Shown: piece by piece, positions 46,302 through 56,038 of the stretch
Layout of the letters: the number at the start of each line of letters is the position of its first letter
How positions within the stretch are numbered: the stretch's first letter is position 1
Assembly: GCA_030432695.1 (NCBI GenBank)
Contig: JAUILN010000003.1
Span: 186,001 to 250,000, forward strand
Origin: a bacterium
GTDB lineage: Bacteria; Planctomycetota; UBA1135; UBA2386
Direction: 5' to 3'
Length of the DNA: 64,000 bases
Program-made: the position numbers and the translations under genes
Notes under the pieces: generated by a model
The model's database searches: none
The model's input: the letters and a program-made list of their open reading frames with translations, nothing else
What the model was told of the DNA's origin: nothing

Positions 46302-47060
46302 TCACGGCCGGTCGGCCACCAGGATCATCCGGTCGCTGTCGGTGTCGAACGGTTCGGCCTCGGAGTCGAAGGCCTCGACGTTGCGGAAGCCGGTGGCGTG
46401 CAGCCAGCCGCGGAGTTCGGGGAGCGAGAACAGGCGGACCGAGAAGTCGAACTCGCGCGGGGGTCGGTCCTGGCGGAACACCGAGCGGTGGAAGTGCTCG
46501 CGGCCGGTCAGCGGGTCGTAGCGCCGTTCGTCGAGCATCACGTCGCTGCCGATCCGCTTCACCGACCGCGCACTCGGATCGAAGACCTCCTGGAACAGGT
46601 TCAGCGATTCGAGGAGCAGGCGGCCGCCGGGGACCAGGCTCCGGTGCATGCGGCGCAGCACGTCGCGTTCGGTCGGGTCGTCTGAGTAGCCGAAGCTGGT
46701 GAACCAGGAGACCACGCCGTCGAAGCGACCTTCGAGGTCGAGTTCGCGGACGTCACCCTGGATCCACTCGACGTCGATGCCGAGCGCGCTCGCGTCGCGG
46801 CGCGCGTGCTCCAGGAACAGCTCCGAGCGCTCGTAGCCGGTGACCCGGTAGCCGTTGGCGGCGAGGCGCAGCGCGATGCGGCCGGTGCCGCAGCAGAGGT
46901 CCAGGATGCGTGCGCCCGCCGGGAGACCCAGCAGTTCGGCGATGAGCTCCGCCTCGTCGTTGCTGCGCTCGTCGGTGACGAACGGGGCATAGAAGTGCAG
47001 GTAGTCCTCGCCGAAGGCGGCGTCGAGGTCCCAGTCGACCGGTTCATCGGCGTTGCTCAT
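46302..47060 (-). CDS. SAM-dependent class I methyltransferase
   Basis: This is a 252-residue protein whose ATG at 47060 overlaps the DUF72 stop by 4 bases. Motif I is ILDLCCGTGRIALRLAANGY, the acidic end of strand 2 is in VTGYERSELFLEHARR, and motif II/III is GDVRELDLEGRFDGVVSWFT. The post-motif region LRRMHRSLVPGGRLLLESLN is standard for the Methyltransf_25/11 type. The C-terminal half (EFDFSVRLFSLPELRGWLHA) forms the usual cap near the substrate pocket. The substrate is unknown. It lies between DUF72 and aminotransferase genes in a compact run. Confidence 0.92.
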   Translation of the reverse strand: MSNADEPVDWDLDAAFGEDYLHFYAPFVTDERSNDEAELIAELLGLPAGARILDLCCGTGRIALRLAANGYRVTGYERSELFLEHARRDASALGIDVEWIQGDVRELDLEGRFDGVVSWFTSFGYSDDPTERDVLRRMHRSLVPGGRLLLESLNLFQEVFDPSARSVKRIGSDVMLDERRYDPLTGREHFHRSVFRQDRPPREFDFSVRLFSLPELRGWLHATGFRNVEAFDSEAEPFDTDSDRMILVADRP

Positions 47061-47920
47061 GACTCCACCCGGTTGGCGAGGTCGCGGATCGTCGCCGGGC
47101 CGTGGCCGGCGTAGTGGTTGTTGGCGTAGGTGTAGGCCTCGGGCACGTGCTCGAGCAGCGTGCGCAGGAGCTTGGCCCAGCGTTCGAGGCGTGGCGTCTG
47201 GTCGATCACGATCCGGTCGAAGGTCTCGGTCTTGTCGTCCACGGCCTTGCGGTCGCCGATCAGCCGCGCGTAGGTGAAGTCGGCGGTGATCAGTTCCTCC
47301 GGCGCGATGCCGAGCTTCTCCGGCAGGTCGGCGGGGTGCGGCATGTAGAGCAGATCGACCAGCACCAGCGCCACGCCGTGCTCGCGGAGCATCCCGAGCA
47401 GTTCGGCGTCGAGCCACGACTTGTTGCGCAGCTCGACGCCATAGCGGAACTGCGCGGGCAGGGAGCCGAGGTAGTCGTTCAGCCGCTCGAGGAACGGGCC
47501 CTTGGAGCTGAATGCGCCCTTGTTGAAGTACGGGAACTGCAGGACCAGCGGGCCGCACTTCTGGCCGAGGCCTTCCATCGCCTCGAGGAAGCGGTCGGTG
47601 TCGCCGCGGACGTGTTCGGGGAGCAGGACCTTGCTGCCGTCGGGCTTCGGGCCGTCGCCGCCGTGGACGATGCCGCGCGGGAACTTGGCGCTGAGCACGA
47701 AGCCGTCGGGGGTCTTCTCGTTCCAGCCGTCGACCAGGCGGCGGTCGGGGACCCGGTAGTAGGTGACGTCGGCTTCGACGGTGTCGAAGACGGTGGCGTA
47801 ATGGCGGAGGTAATCGCCGGGTTGGGTGCCCTCGGGATAGAAGGGGCCGACCCAGGACTTCTCCGACCAGCTGGAGGTGCCGTAGCTCAGGGTGCCGCGG
47901 GGATGGGTGCCGTGGGGCAT
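47057..47920 (-). CDS. DUF72 family protein
   Basis: This is a 287-residue TIM-barrel protein. The opening LSYGTSSWSEKSWVGPFYPE and the following DYLRHYATVFDTVEADVTYY are the DUF72 (YecE-like) signature, and the core FVLSAKFPRGIVHGGD, PLVLQFPYFNKGAFSSKGPF, YGVELRNKSWLDAEL and YTYANNHYAGHGPATIRDLA completes it. Its biochemical role is unestablished; the fold suggests a nuclease- or isomerase-like barrel. It is the first gene of a run with the methyltransferase and aminotransferase. The start at 47920 leaves only seven residues before the conserved domain. Confidence 0.93.
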   Translation of the reverse strand: MPHGTHPRGTLSYGTSSWSEKSWVGPFYPEGTQPGDYLRHYATVFDTVEADVTYYRVPDRRLVDGWNEKTPDGFVLSAKFPRGIVHGGDGPKPDGSKVLLPEHVRGDTDRFLEAMEGLGQKCGPLVLQFPYFNKGAFSSKGPFLERLNDYLGSLPAQFRYGVELRNKSWLDAELLGMLREHGVALVLVDLLYMPHPADLPEKLGIAPEELITADFTYARLIGDRKAVDDKTETFDRIVIDQTPRLERWAKLLRTLLEHVPEAYTYANNHYAGHGPATIRDLANRVES

Positions 47921-47947
47921 GCGGGGGACTCTACGCGGCGGTGGGGG

Positions 47948-49171
47948 TCACTCCCAGAGCACCGGGAAGGCGGTGGTCTTGCCGTCGCGCTGCACGACCA
48001 CGAACAGCTCGTCGCAGGGCTGGACGCGGACGAGGCTGGGTCGGCCGTCGCCGCGGGCCGGCAGCGCGGCGACCTGCTGCCACTGCGGTTCGTCCTGGAT
48101 CGGCGAGCGGAGGACCTCGACCAGTTCATTACGGACGGGCACCAGCCGGTAGAGGTAACCGTCGCGTTCCAGCTCCCTGGCCAGCAGGAGTTCGCCCTGC
48201 TGCGTGGGCTGCGCGGCGAGCCGTTGCGGGAGCAGTTCGTCGGCAGCTTCTTCGAGTCCGGCGACCGGCGGCCCGAGCCGCGGCGTGGAGGGCCGGGGTC
48301 CCGTCGTGACGAACCGCACGTCGGCGTGCACAGGGAAGTGGTCGGACGGGTCGTGGCCGTCGAAGGAGCGGTGGTCGATCGCGGCGGAGACGATCTCGAA
48401 GCCCCCGTCGGCCAGCACGTAGTCGATCTTGGCACCGCCGGTCCGGCCGCGGAATCCGCCGAAGGTGCCGACCTCCTCGGCGTCGGGGTGCGCGAGGCGG
48501 AAGGTGTCGCGGAGCCCGGCGCCGCGCAGGGCCTCGAGCGCTGCGCTGTCCTCGCCGCAGTTCAGGTCGCCGAGCACCAGGTCGGGCAACGGCGAGTCCG
48601 CCACGCGAGCCGCGATCAGCTTGCCGCTCTCGGCGCGGGCCTCGGCGCCGCGGTGGTCGAAGTGGGTGTTCCAGACCCTGAACCAGGTGTCGCTCTCACC
48701 GTCGTGGAACACCGCCCAGGTGCACATCCGGGTGAGGGCTGCGTCCCAGCCCACCGAGGCGACGGCGTCGGGCGTGGGCGACAACCAGAAGTCGCCGTGG
48801 CGGATCAGCTCCAGCCGCTCGCGGTCGTAGAGGATCGCCGCCCACTCACCCTTCGACCCGCCGTCGCGACCCTGGCCGACCACGCCGTAGCCGGGCAGGT
48901 GCTCCTCCAGGTAGTCGATCTGGAAGCGCAGCGCCTCCTGCAGGCCGAGGACGTGCGGGGCGCGGTCGCGGATCGTGGTGACCACGTGGTCCTTCCGATG
49001 GGTCCACGAGTCCTCGCCGTCGTCGGCCTTGCCGTAGCGGATGTTGAAGGTGGTGACGCGCAGCGGATCGGGGGTCTCGGGGGCATTCTGGAGGGCTCCC
49101 TGGGATGTCGCCGAGGCGGTGGCGAGCAGGGCGGCGAGGGCGGCGCTCAGGCGGCGGGCGGGGTCGCTCAT
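47948..49171 (-). CDS. Secreted endonuclease/exonuclease/phosphatase-family protein
   Basis: This is a 407-residue protein. The ATG at 49171 gives a signal peptide (RLSAALAALLATASATSQ, Gln at +1); the longer in-frame reading would cross the divergent promoter region. The EEP fold shows all usual landmarks: VTTFNIRYGKADDGEDSW, the metal Glu in VLGLQEALRFQ, FRVWNTHFDHRGAEARAESG, DLVLGDLNCGED, KIDYVLADGGFEI and DPSDHFPVHADV. A second, unannotated C-terminal part of about 120 residues follows (PVAGLEEAADELLPQRLAAQ onwards). Members cleave phosphodiesters or phosphomonoesters. Export suggests nutrient phosphate or extracellular DNA use, which is inference. Divergent from the gene at 49269. Confidence 0.9.
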   Translation of the reverse strand: MSDPARRLSAALAALLATASATSQGALQNAPETPDPLRVTTFNIRYGKADDGEDSWTHRKDHVVTTIRDRAPHVLGLQEALRFQIDYLEEHLPGYGVVGQGRDGGSKGEWAAILYDRERLELIRHGDFWLSPTPDAVASVGWDAALTRMCTWAVFHDGESDTWFRVWNTHFDHRGAEARAESGKLIAARVADSPLPDLVLGDLNCGEDSAALEALRGAGLRDTFRLAHPDAEEVGTFGGFRGRTGGAKIDYVLADGGFEIVSAAIDHRSFDGHDPSDHFPVHADVRFVTTGPRPSTPRLGPPVAGLEEAADELLPQRLAAQPTQQGELLLARELERDGYLYRLVPVRNELVEVLRSPIQDEPQWQQVAALPARGDGRPSLVRVQPCDELFVVVQRDGKTTAFPVLWE

Positions 49172-49268
49172 GGCGCCGATCTTCGCGGAAAGCTCCATCG
49201 AAGACCCAGGGGTTGGCCGATAGGTTGCGAGGTTCGAGCCCGCCGCCGCGGGCCCCCTTCCCACCGCG

Positions 49269-50489
49269 ATGAACCCGTCCGACAGCTCCACCGTCGCAGG
49301 CCGTCCTGCGGCCCCCGCCGACGCCGTTTCCCGGATCCGCAGCGCCTTCGCCGACCGCTTCGTGCCGCTGGCGCTGCGCGGCCTGCCGCGGATGGTCCTG
49401 CCCTCGGGCGACCGGTTCTGCTTCAAGGCGTTCGCCGGTCCGGGGCCGGAAGACCAGCGTCTGGAGGGCGTGTCGGAGCGCTACGCCGCGATGTCGGTGC
49501 TCGGCATCGTCCGGCAGGAGGCGCTGGGGCGGAGCTGCGACGTGGACCTGGAGGCGCTGGTCGGGGAGCTGGATACCTGGGCGCACGGCGACCTGGATCT
49601 CGGAGATGCCGGCCTGGTGCTGTGGATCCACGTGCTGCGTGGCGATGCGCGGGCCGAGAAGCTGGCCCAGCGGATGGTGGCGCGGCGCGACGATCTCTTC
49701 GCGCCCGGCTATGGCTCGAGCATGGAGCTCGGCTGCCTCGTGGCCGGGGTGTCCTTGGCGGTCGGCGCGGGCATCGGCGGTGCCGCCTTGAAGTCCCTGC
49801 TCGCCGACGCTGCGCAGCGGCTCGACGACAACCGCAATGCGGAGAGCGGCCTGTTCAGCTTCGGCCGGAAGGTGTTCCGCAAGAACCTCCACCGCGCGCG
49901 CGTCGATGCGCGGCTCGGCTCGTTCGCCTCGCAGGTCTATCCCACCATCGGCTTCTCGATGATGGCGCGGGCCACCGGCGATGGTGCTGCCTTGGCGAAG
50001 GCCAAGCAGTGCGCCGACCAGATCGCGCGGCTGCAGGGCCAGCATGGCGAGTGGTGGTGGGTGTACCATGTGCACAAGGCTGCGCCGGCGGTGCGTTACC
50101 CGGTCTACACGGTGCACCAGGACGCGATGGGTCCGATGATGCTCGCGGCGGCGGCATTGGCGGATGGGTGCACCGACCGTTACGACGCGGCGATCGCCAA
50201 GAGTCTCCGGTGGTTCGACGAGCGGCCGGACCTGCCGGATGCGGAGCTGGAGGATGCCGAGCGCGGCGTGGTGTGGCGCGCGGTGCAGTTGGACGATCCG
50301 CACGGGACGGAGCGGTTGGGGCTCAGCCCGAAGGAGATCTGGCGGATGGGGCGGAGTGCGTGGCTCGGGACGGTAGACGAGCGGAACGTCGGGACGCACG
50401 GGTATGTGTGTCCGGAGTGCCGGCCGTATCACCTGGGTTGGATCCTGCTGGCGGATGCGCTGTTCGAGGAGTTGGTGGCGGGGCGGTGA
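49269..50489 (+). CDS. Hypothetical helical-toroid-like protein (copy A)
   Basis: This is a 406-residue protein with no signal peptide. No family is recognised. The sequence is helix-rich with small-residue, Ala/Gly-rich segments and aromatic motifs reminiscent of (alpha/alpha)6 toroids (YPTIGFSMMARATGD, GEWWWVYHVHKAAP, YPVYTVHQDAMGPMMLAAAA). A C-x2-C pair sits near the C-terminus (VGTHGYVCPECRPYHLGWIL). A 5'-truncated near-identical copy lies at 55232-55948, and the beta-helix gene that follows each copy is likewise duplicated. The start at 49269 leaves a Ser/Ala-rich leader before the first conserved stretch (FADRFVPLALRGLPRM). A glycan-related role is conceivable from fold resemblance only. 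Confidence 0.8.
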   Translation: MNPSDSSTVAGRPAAPADAVSRIRSAFADRFVPLALRGLPRMVLPSGDRFCFKAFAGPGPEDQRLEGVSERYAAMSVLGIVRQEALGRSCDVDLEALVGELDTWAHGDLDLGDAGLVLWIHVLRGDARAEKLAQRMVARRDDLFAPGYGSSMELGCLVAGVSLAVGAGIGGAALKSLLADAAQRLDDNRNAESGLFSFGRKVFRKNLHRARVDARLGSFASQVYPTIGFSMMARATGDGAALAKAKQCADQIARLQGQHGEWWWVYHVHKAAPAVRYPVYTVHQDAMGPMMLAAAALADGCTDRYDAAIAKSLRWFDERPDLPDAELEDAERGVVWRAVQLDDPHGTERLGLSPKEIWRMGRSAWLGTVDERNVGTHGYVCPECRPYHLGWILLADALFEELVAGR

Positions 50490-50582
50490 GAGCGGATTCG
50501 GTGCTCCGCGAGCCTCAGGCCCTCGCGGCGGTAGGAACACGAGCGCCCTCGGGCGGGTGAGGGGGTTGCGCTTGGGCCGCTG

Positions 50583-50605
50583 CCGTGGGAGCGTCGAGCC
50601 CACGG
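50583..50605 (+). promoter_or_regulatory. Stem-loop abutting the ribosome-binding site of the 50617 gene
   Basis: CCGTGGG (50583-50589) and CCCACGG (50599-50605) form a perfect 7-bp stem with a 9-base loop. The distal arm ends within GGAAGGAG, the apparent ribosome-binding site. It could limit translation or be chance in GC-rich DNA. Confidence 0.3.
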
Positions 50606-50648
50606 AAGGAGATCTCTTGCGCTACCACCAGCTCGGCCCCGTGGCCTT

Positions 50649-50658
50649 CTCTCTCTCT
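50649..50658 (+). repeat. (CT)5 tract in the signal-peptide region
   Basis: Five CT units lie where the reading frame of the 50617 gene breaks. A sixth unit would restore one continuous signal peptide running into LLATPELTAQ. Dinucleotide tracts of this kind can slip during replication. Confidence 0.7.
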
Positions 50659-50800
50659 GCTCGCCACGCCGGAGCTGACCGCCCAGGCGCAGGGAGGTGT
50701 GCACCCCTACACCGCGCCGCTGGATCCGCTGCGTGATCCAACCGGGCACATGGCGCTACCCACGCCGCTGTTCAACTTCCCGAACGACCAGTGGGACAAC

Positions 50801-50826
50801 GGGGAGGGATTCGGGGGAGGGATTCG
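50801..50826 (+). repeat. 13-bp perfect tandem duplication causing a frameshift
   Basis: Two identical 13-base units (GGGGAGGGATTCG at 50801-50813 and 50814-50826) abut. Removing one unit restores a continuous frame, WDNGEGFDGALTDDHGG, so the duplication is the direct cause of the frame break. Confidence 0.9.
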
Positions 50827-53800
50827 ACGGTGCGTTGACCGATGACCACGGCGGCTACCTGGGCCCCGACGAAGCCGCCATGGCCCTCGGCCACATCAAG
50901 ATCCGGGTGCCCTGGACGCTCTGGACGACACCGGACCACCAGCAGGTCTGGCGCTTCGTCGGCTACTTGCGGGGCGATGGAGTGGACGTCGGCGCGGCTG
51001 CCGTTCCGGATGCCGGCTTCGAGCTCTTCGCGCCGAACAGCGTGGATGCATCGAAGCCGACGGTGATCGTGATCACCACGTTTGCGACGCATCCTGTTCC
51101 TCCGGATCACCTCGGCGGGTGGACGCGATACCCGGGGATCTCCGCGGAGGGGCTCGTCCCGGAGCAATACAACCCGGCGATCGGCCCATTTCGTCCGTCC
51201 CCGCTCTCCTGGGATCTCGTCCAGGAAGCGCAGCAAGCGGCGCCGCGCGAGTTCAACGTCCTTGCGGGCTACATCGTGCCGCGGACTTTCGCGCGTCCGA
51301 TGGTGTTCCAGGCGCAGCGCAATCGGCAGCTTGCTCGAGCAGCACAGCTCATGCTGCAGAACGTCCCGCTCGATCCGAGGACAGATGAGGATCTCCATCC
51401 GCCGAAGCTTCCGGTGGAGACCGAGGACGTGGCCTGCATGATCGCCGGGGGCTCCTTCGGGGGGGGCGTGGCCGGCGCTTGCCTCGTGGCCTACCCAGGT
51501 GACTTCGACGGCGCGCTGTGCGCATCGATGTCGTCGTCGATGCGTCGCCTCGTCGACGAGCATCAGAGCTACGTGAACGCGACGACGCGGCTCGGTTTCG
51601 GCACCAGCGGCTCGGCCTACAGTCTGCGGGACGCGCTGGAGATCTCGACTTTCGTGCGGCAGTTCGAGCGACCGCAGGGGCTGGGCTACACCCCGTCGAG
51701 TGATCTCTACAGCTTCTCGCTCGAGGTGATCACCGGCGTGGGCATCGAGTCACGAGCCCATTCGGAGTGGTTGGGCTACGGCGCGTTCGCGCTGGAGCGA
51801 GGAGACGTCGATGGAGACGGGGATGACGACCTGGTCGTCGCCACGCACCGTCATCTGCACGTGCTGGATGCCACGACGCTGCAGCCGATCGTGTCCAAGG
51901 CCGAGTTGCGCTACGGCCATACGCGTTCGCGCCGAATCGCCCTCGGCGAGATCTTCGACGGCGGGAACAAGGAGATCGTGTTCACGACGCTACATGGCCA
52001 TGTGGTGGTGATGGGAATCGAGGGCAATGCGTTGAGCGTGCTCGCAGACCTCCCGGAGCCCGGTGTTCAAGATCTGGCGATCACCGGAGAGACTCACGAT
52101 GGTGAGGCCGAATCGAACACGATCGTCACTCTGCTCTCTCACCGCGGCCACCTGATCAACGTGCAGTTCGAGAGAGATAGCGACCCGAGCGGTCATGGCG
52201 ATGGCTCGGATCCATCGGCCTACCTGGAGTGCTGGAGCGAGCCCCAGATCGGCCCGCCGTGGGACCTGGAGTGCTTCGACGATGGCGGAACGGCGAAGGT
52301 CGCAGCTCTGTTCGGCGCGGGTCACATGCCGGGAGGTCTGTTCGGAGGTCAGATCGGCTCGCCGGCGATGAATCGGACTTACCCGGTAGGAGTCTTCGAC
52401 GCGAAGACGCTCGAGTTCGACGGGACGGCGGATTCGCTTCTGAACGATGGGGAAGTCGCGACGGGCGGCAGCGAGAACATGGACCTCGAGGTTGTGCTCG
52501 ATCGCAACAACGAGTTCTACTACCTCGCGTTGGTAGACAACCTGCTCTACCTGGTGAAGCCGGATCCGAATGGGCAAGATCCGGCCGAGGAGAGGATAGC
52601 GTTCTTCCAGGGGCAGTCGGAATACGTCGAGGCGATTGCGATCGAGGTGGCCGATGTCCTCACGGAGGAGGATGGTGAGGAGTTTGCCGATGACGTGATC
52701 GTGTCGACGGCCACAGGGCGTGTGGCGGCCTTTCGTCTGGATCGGCTTCACGACTTGCGGGCCAATGACGGGGCGAAGGCCCTCGTGCTGGATGCGCCCA
52801 CGGATCTCGTCAGCAACACGAGCACGGCAGGGTGTTGGGGATTCGCGGTCGGCGATTCGCTGAATGGGGCGAGTGGCGATGGGCTGCAGATCGTCAACCA
52901 GAGTGGGGAGAGGTTCGAGGTGGATCCTCTGACTGGTAGCTTGTCTGAGTTGCTAGGGCCGATGGTGCGAGTGGGGATCGGTGCGGCCAATTCGATCGTG
53001 CCTACTGTTCTGGCAACCAGGATTCGGTCCTTGGCCTACTTGGGGCATGCCCAGCCAGGCACTGATGCTCAGGTATCCGTGGTGACTCGCGGTCTTTCGG
53101 GTCTGCAGGGTGATTCCGATGCCTGGGGCTATACGACGCGGCCGCCACAAAACGCCGATCGCCCATTGATTCCAGATTGGCGATTCGGCGACGAATTGCT
53201 TGGCCCGGAGGAAGTCAACGTGAAGCAGCCGGGTCAGGCAGTGCTGGAGGGGTGGGCTCTGCTCGGTCTTGGTGGCGACACGCTTCGGAGCGCAGATGTT
53301 GCCGGTAATCCAGTAGTCACTGCCTGCGCCGGTGGGTACCCAGGGCGGCGCGGAGGGGGTCTACGTCGTCTGCTCGACGCCCGGAGGCAGCGCCTTCGCA
53401 CTCCGGCCCGGTATCTCGACGGCCGACCATGGCGAGGTCTTGACAGACAGCGATGTCGACCTGCAGCTCGACGATGGCTATGGAGGAATGGCGCTGGCCT
53501 TCCGCCCGACGAGGGATGCCAGCGGAGTCCTGACTGGTGCCTACGACGTCTTCGTCGGGGTTACCTGGGCACATCTCGATCCCTTAGGATTCGCTTCGAG
53601 TCAGCAATCGAGAATGGTCGGTGCCGTGCGTTTCCTGCGCCTCGATCCCAGTTCCGGGCAGCTCGTGAAGCCGGTCGCGCAGCCGGATTCAATTCTGTAC
53701 CTTGATGCTGTAGCGGGCGATCCCGGGGCCTACGCGATCTCGGGTCTGGCAGTTGGTGATCTCGTTCCCGGTGGCCCGGACGAACTCGTGATCACCACGC

Positions 53801-54008
53801 TGGACGGAGATCTCCTCGTCTACGAGGTCGGCCCAGACCAGATCGCGAGTGCGCCGGTGTTCCGAACCACGGTAGACGGATCACTCGGGGCGTGGAGTTC
53901 AATCTACATTGGGGACATCGATGGGGTTTCCGGGAACGAGCTGTACGTCGCTGGGTCCCGCGGAGTCTGGAAGTGGTTGGTCGGCGGCGGTTCGAATTGA
54001 GGTGCGTC

Positions 54009-55199
54009 ATGAAATGGATGATGTCGGTTCTTCTCTTGGTCTTCGGCATGTCGTGCCTTGCCCCGTTGCCTGCTCAGAGGGTGTGGGTTGTCAACGATCT
54101 GGGCGGTCCCGGGGTTGATCATCGGACGTTCATGGAGGCCTACGACGCTGCGACGTCCGGGGATGTGATCTTGCTCGAGGCCGGCAGCGGATCGGTCTAC
54201 GAGTTTCCGCTCCGCATACAGAAGCCCCTCACGATCGTGGGGGCTTCGGCTACTCCTGTGCCTTTTGGCGGCGGTGGTTATGTTGGGCCGCTCGCCGAGA
54301 GCGAACAGATGGTCTTCGACAATCTTCGGGCTGCAGAGTTCCGGGGGGTGAATGGTGCGTTGTTCATGGAAGGGTGTCGGGGCCCGGTCGTCGTGAGCCG
54401 CTGCATCGGGGCTCCGCAGGGTTCCTCCGGGTTCCGCGTCGTCGACTGTGCCGAGGTCTTGTTGGTCAAGTGTGAGTCGTGGTCGTCCTTGGCCCCGTTG
54501 GCCGTCGTGCGTTCCAATGTTGTCATGGTGGATTGCCGAGTTGTTTCTCCTTGGAACGGCGGGAGCTTCTTCTTTGGTCCCGGATCGGCGGTTTACGCCG
54601 AGGGCAGCGAACTCGATGTCATTGGCGGGTACTACGAAGGTGGGGACGAGATCATCATCTCGTTCCCGTTCGGCTGGCTGGATGCTGAGTCCGCTGTTGT
54701 TGCAACCAGTGGGTCGACAGTGCGTGCATCCGAGGGGGCCGTGTTCGTTGGCGGCGATGGCACATACTCCACCGATGGCCTCGGCATCCGCGCGGGTCCG
54801 ATCAATACGGTGGTTCTCGATCCCTCCGTCAGCGCGTCAACGACCCGGACTGGCACCACGATCCGTCGCGAACTCACCACCCTGACCACGGGCCTCGCCC
54901 GGCGCGGCGCCACCTTCCCCGTCAGCGCCGTCGGTCCGAGCAACTCCCTGTTGACCGTCTTCGCGTCCCTGCCGAGCCCGACCTCCCCGCTCGACACCAG
55001 CCTCGGCCGCATCGTGGTCGATCCGGTGCAGCACGTGGTGGCCGGTGCCGGGATGGTCGACGCACAGCGGCAGTGGACGACCGTGGTGTCGGTGCCGGAG
55101 CAAGTCCCGGAATCGCTGACCCTGATCTGGCAAGCGGTCTCACTCAGTCAGACGGGCACCTTTGAGATCGGCTCGCCGACTGCGACGGTGGTCCGCTGA
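54009..55199 (+). CDS. Secreted beta-helix-like protein (copy B1)
   Basis: This is a 396-residue protein from the ATG at 54009, 8 bases after the preceding stop, with GAGGTG as ribosome-binding site. The signal peptide ends LAPLPAQ (Gln at +1). The mature start VWVVNDLGGPGVDHRTFMEA then YDAATSGDVILLEAGSG is the opening of right-handed beta-helix (DUF1565/pectate-lyase-like) proteins, in which the coils repeat short strands ending in Asp/Gly turns (ALFMEGCRGPVVVSRCIG; VVDCAEVLLVKCESW; VVMVDCRVV). No catalytic motif is evident. The last 110 residues (SLPSPTSPLDTSLGRIVVDP ... TLIWQAVSLSQTGTFEIGSP) resemble a version of the shared terminal module. Paralogue B2 lies at 56039-57231. Confidence 0.85.
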   Translation: MKWMMSVLLLVFGMSCLAPLPAQRVWVVNDLGGPGVDHRTFMEAYDAATSGDVILLEAGSGSVYEFPLRIQKPLTIVGASATPVPFGGGGYVGPLAESEQMVFDNLRAAEFRGVNGALFMEGCRGPVVVSRCIGAPQGSSGFRVVDCAEVLLVKCESWSSLAPLAVVRSNVVMVDCRVVSPWNGGSFFFGPGSAVYAEGSELDVIGGYYEGGDEIIISFPFGWLDAESAVVATSGSTVRASEGAVFVGGDGTYSTDGLGIRAGPINTVVLDPSVSASTTRTGTTIRRELTTLTTGLARRGATFPVSAVGPSNSLLTVFASLPSPTSPLDTSLGRIVVDPVQHVVAGAGMVDAQRQWTTVVSVPEQVPESLTLIWQAVSLSQTGTFEIGSPTATVVR

Positions 55200-55213
55200 G
55201 TGGAACTTCTGCT

Positions 55214-55226
55214 GCCCGAGTCGGGC
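55214..55226 (+). terminator. Short palindrome after B1
   Basis: GCCCGA-G-TCGGGC lies 15 bases after the B1 stop codon. The same flank (CGAGTCGGGCA) follows the stop of B2 around 57247-57257, though there the left arm is mutated. It could be a weak terminator; no T-tract follows. Confidence 0.35.
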
Positions 55227-55231
55227 ATTAG

Positions 55232-55948
55232 GTAGTTGCGCCCGAAACCGGTGGTGCCGCCCTGAGGTCCCTGCTCGCCGACGCGGCGCAGCGGCTGGAC
55301 GACAACCGGAATGCGGAGAGCGGCCTGTTCAGCTTCGGCCGGAAGGTGTTCCGTAAGAACCTCCACCGCGCGCGCGTGGATGCGCGGCTCGGCTCGTTCG
55401 CCTCGCAGGTGTATCCCACCATCGGCTTCTCGATGATGGCGCGGGCCACCGGCGATGGCGCTGCCTTGGCGAAGGCGAAGCAGTGCGCCGACCAGATCGC
55501 GCGGCTGCAGGGCCAGCATGGCGAGTGGTGGTGGGTGTACCGCGTGCGCAAGGCAGCGCCGGCGGTGCGGTATCCGGTCTACACGGTGCACCAGGACGCA
55601 ATGGGGCCGATGATGCTCGCGGCGGCGGCATTGGCGGATGGGTGCACCGACCGTTACGACGCGGCGATCGCCAAGAGTCTCAGGTGGTTCGACGAGCGGC
55701 CGGACCTGCCGGATGCGGAGCGCGGCGTGGTGTGGCGCGCAGTGCAGTTGGACGACCCGCAGGGGACGGAGCGGTTGGGGCTCAGTCCGAAGGAGATCTG
55801 GCGGATGGGGCGCAGCGCGTGGCTCGGGACGGTGGACGAGCGGAACGTCGGGACGCACGGGTATGTGTGTCCGGAGTGCCGGCCGTACCACCTCGGGTGG
55901 ATCCTGCTGGCGGATGCGCTGTTCGAGGAGTTGGTGGCGGGCCGGTAG
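55232..55948 (+). pseudogene. 5'-truncated duplicate of gene A
   Basis: From about 55248 the sequence is nearly identical to 49779-50489: SLLADAAQRLDDNRNAESGL, KNLHRARVDARLGSFASQVY, YPVYTVHQDAMGPMMLAAAA and the same C-terminus. The first 170 or so codons are missing, and a TAG at 55229-55231 closes the frame immediately upstream. It also lacks 12 bases, removing the four residues ELED of the parent. A GTG at 55346 could in principle start a 200-residue protein (VFRKNLHRARVD), but no ribosome-binding site is obvious. Most likely a non-functional duplication product. Confidence 0.8.
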
Positions 55949-56038
55949 TTCGCCCGATTCGTGTTCGGTGCGGATCGAACGACCTTGCTGCGACCCTGCG
56001 CGGCGGTCTTGCGGTTAGTCTTCGCGCAGGAGACGACC

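Larger units (their letters stand above)
50617..54000 (+). pseudogene. Secreted alpha/beta-hydrolase-like FG-GAP protein with three frame breaks
   Basis: Ribosome-binding site AAGGAG precedes a TTG at 50617 that opens a signal peptide (LRYHQLGPVAFSLS). The frame must then jump in a CT repeat (50649-50658) to continue LLATPELTAQAQGGVHPYTA. It jumps again at a 13-bp tandem duplication (50801-50826) into the long frame starting FDGALTDDHGGYLGPDEAAM, and once more near 53320 into the last frame (GTQGGAEGVYVVCSTPGG ... SRGVWKWLVGGGSN). Repaired, it would be about 1120 residues: an alpha/beta-hydrolase-like part with nucleophile elbow AGGSFGGGVAG near 51450, then FG-GAP-like blades (GDVDGDGDDDLVVAT, GEIFDGGNKEIVFTT, GDLVPGGPDELVITT, GDIDGVSGNELYVAG). 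The stop is 8 bases before the beta-helix gene. Could be pseudogene, phase-variable, or assembly error. Confidence 0.75.

Noticed and set aside
47102..50560. Plus-strand open frame of over 1100 codons spanning several genes
   Set aside because: It covers the DUF72 and EEP genes in antisense and gene A out of frame; composition is shadow-like and no domain is visible.
55346..55948. The truncated A copy as a genuine 200-residue protein starting at a GTG
   Set aside because: No ribosome-binding site is visible and the fragment begins mid-domain; a duplication remnant is the simpler reading.
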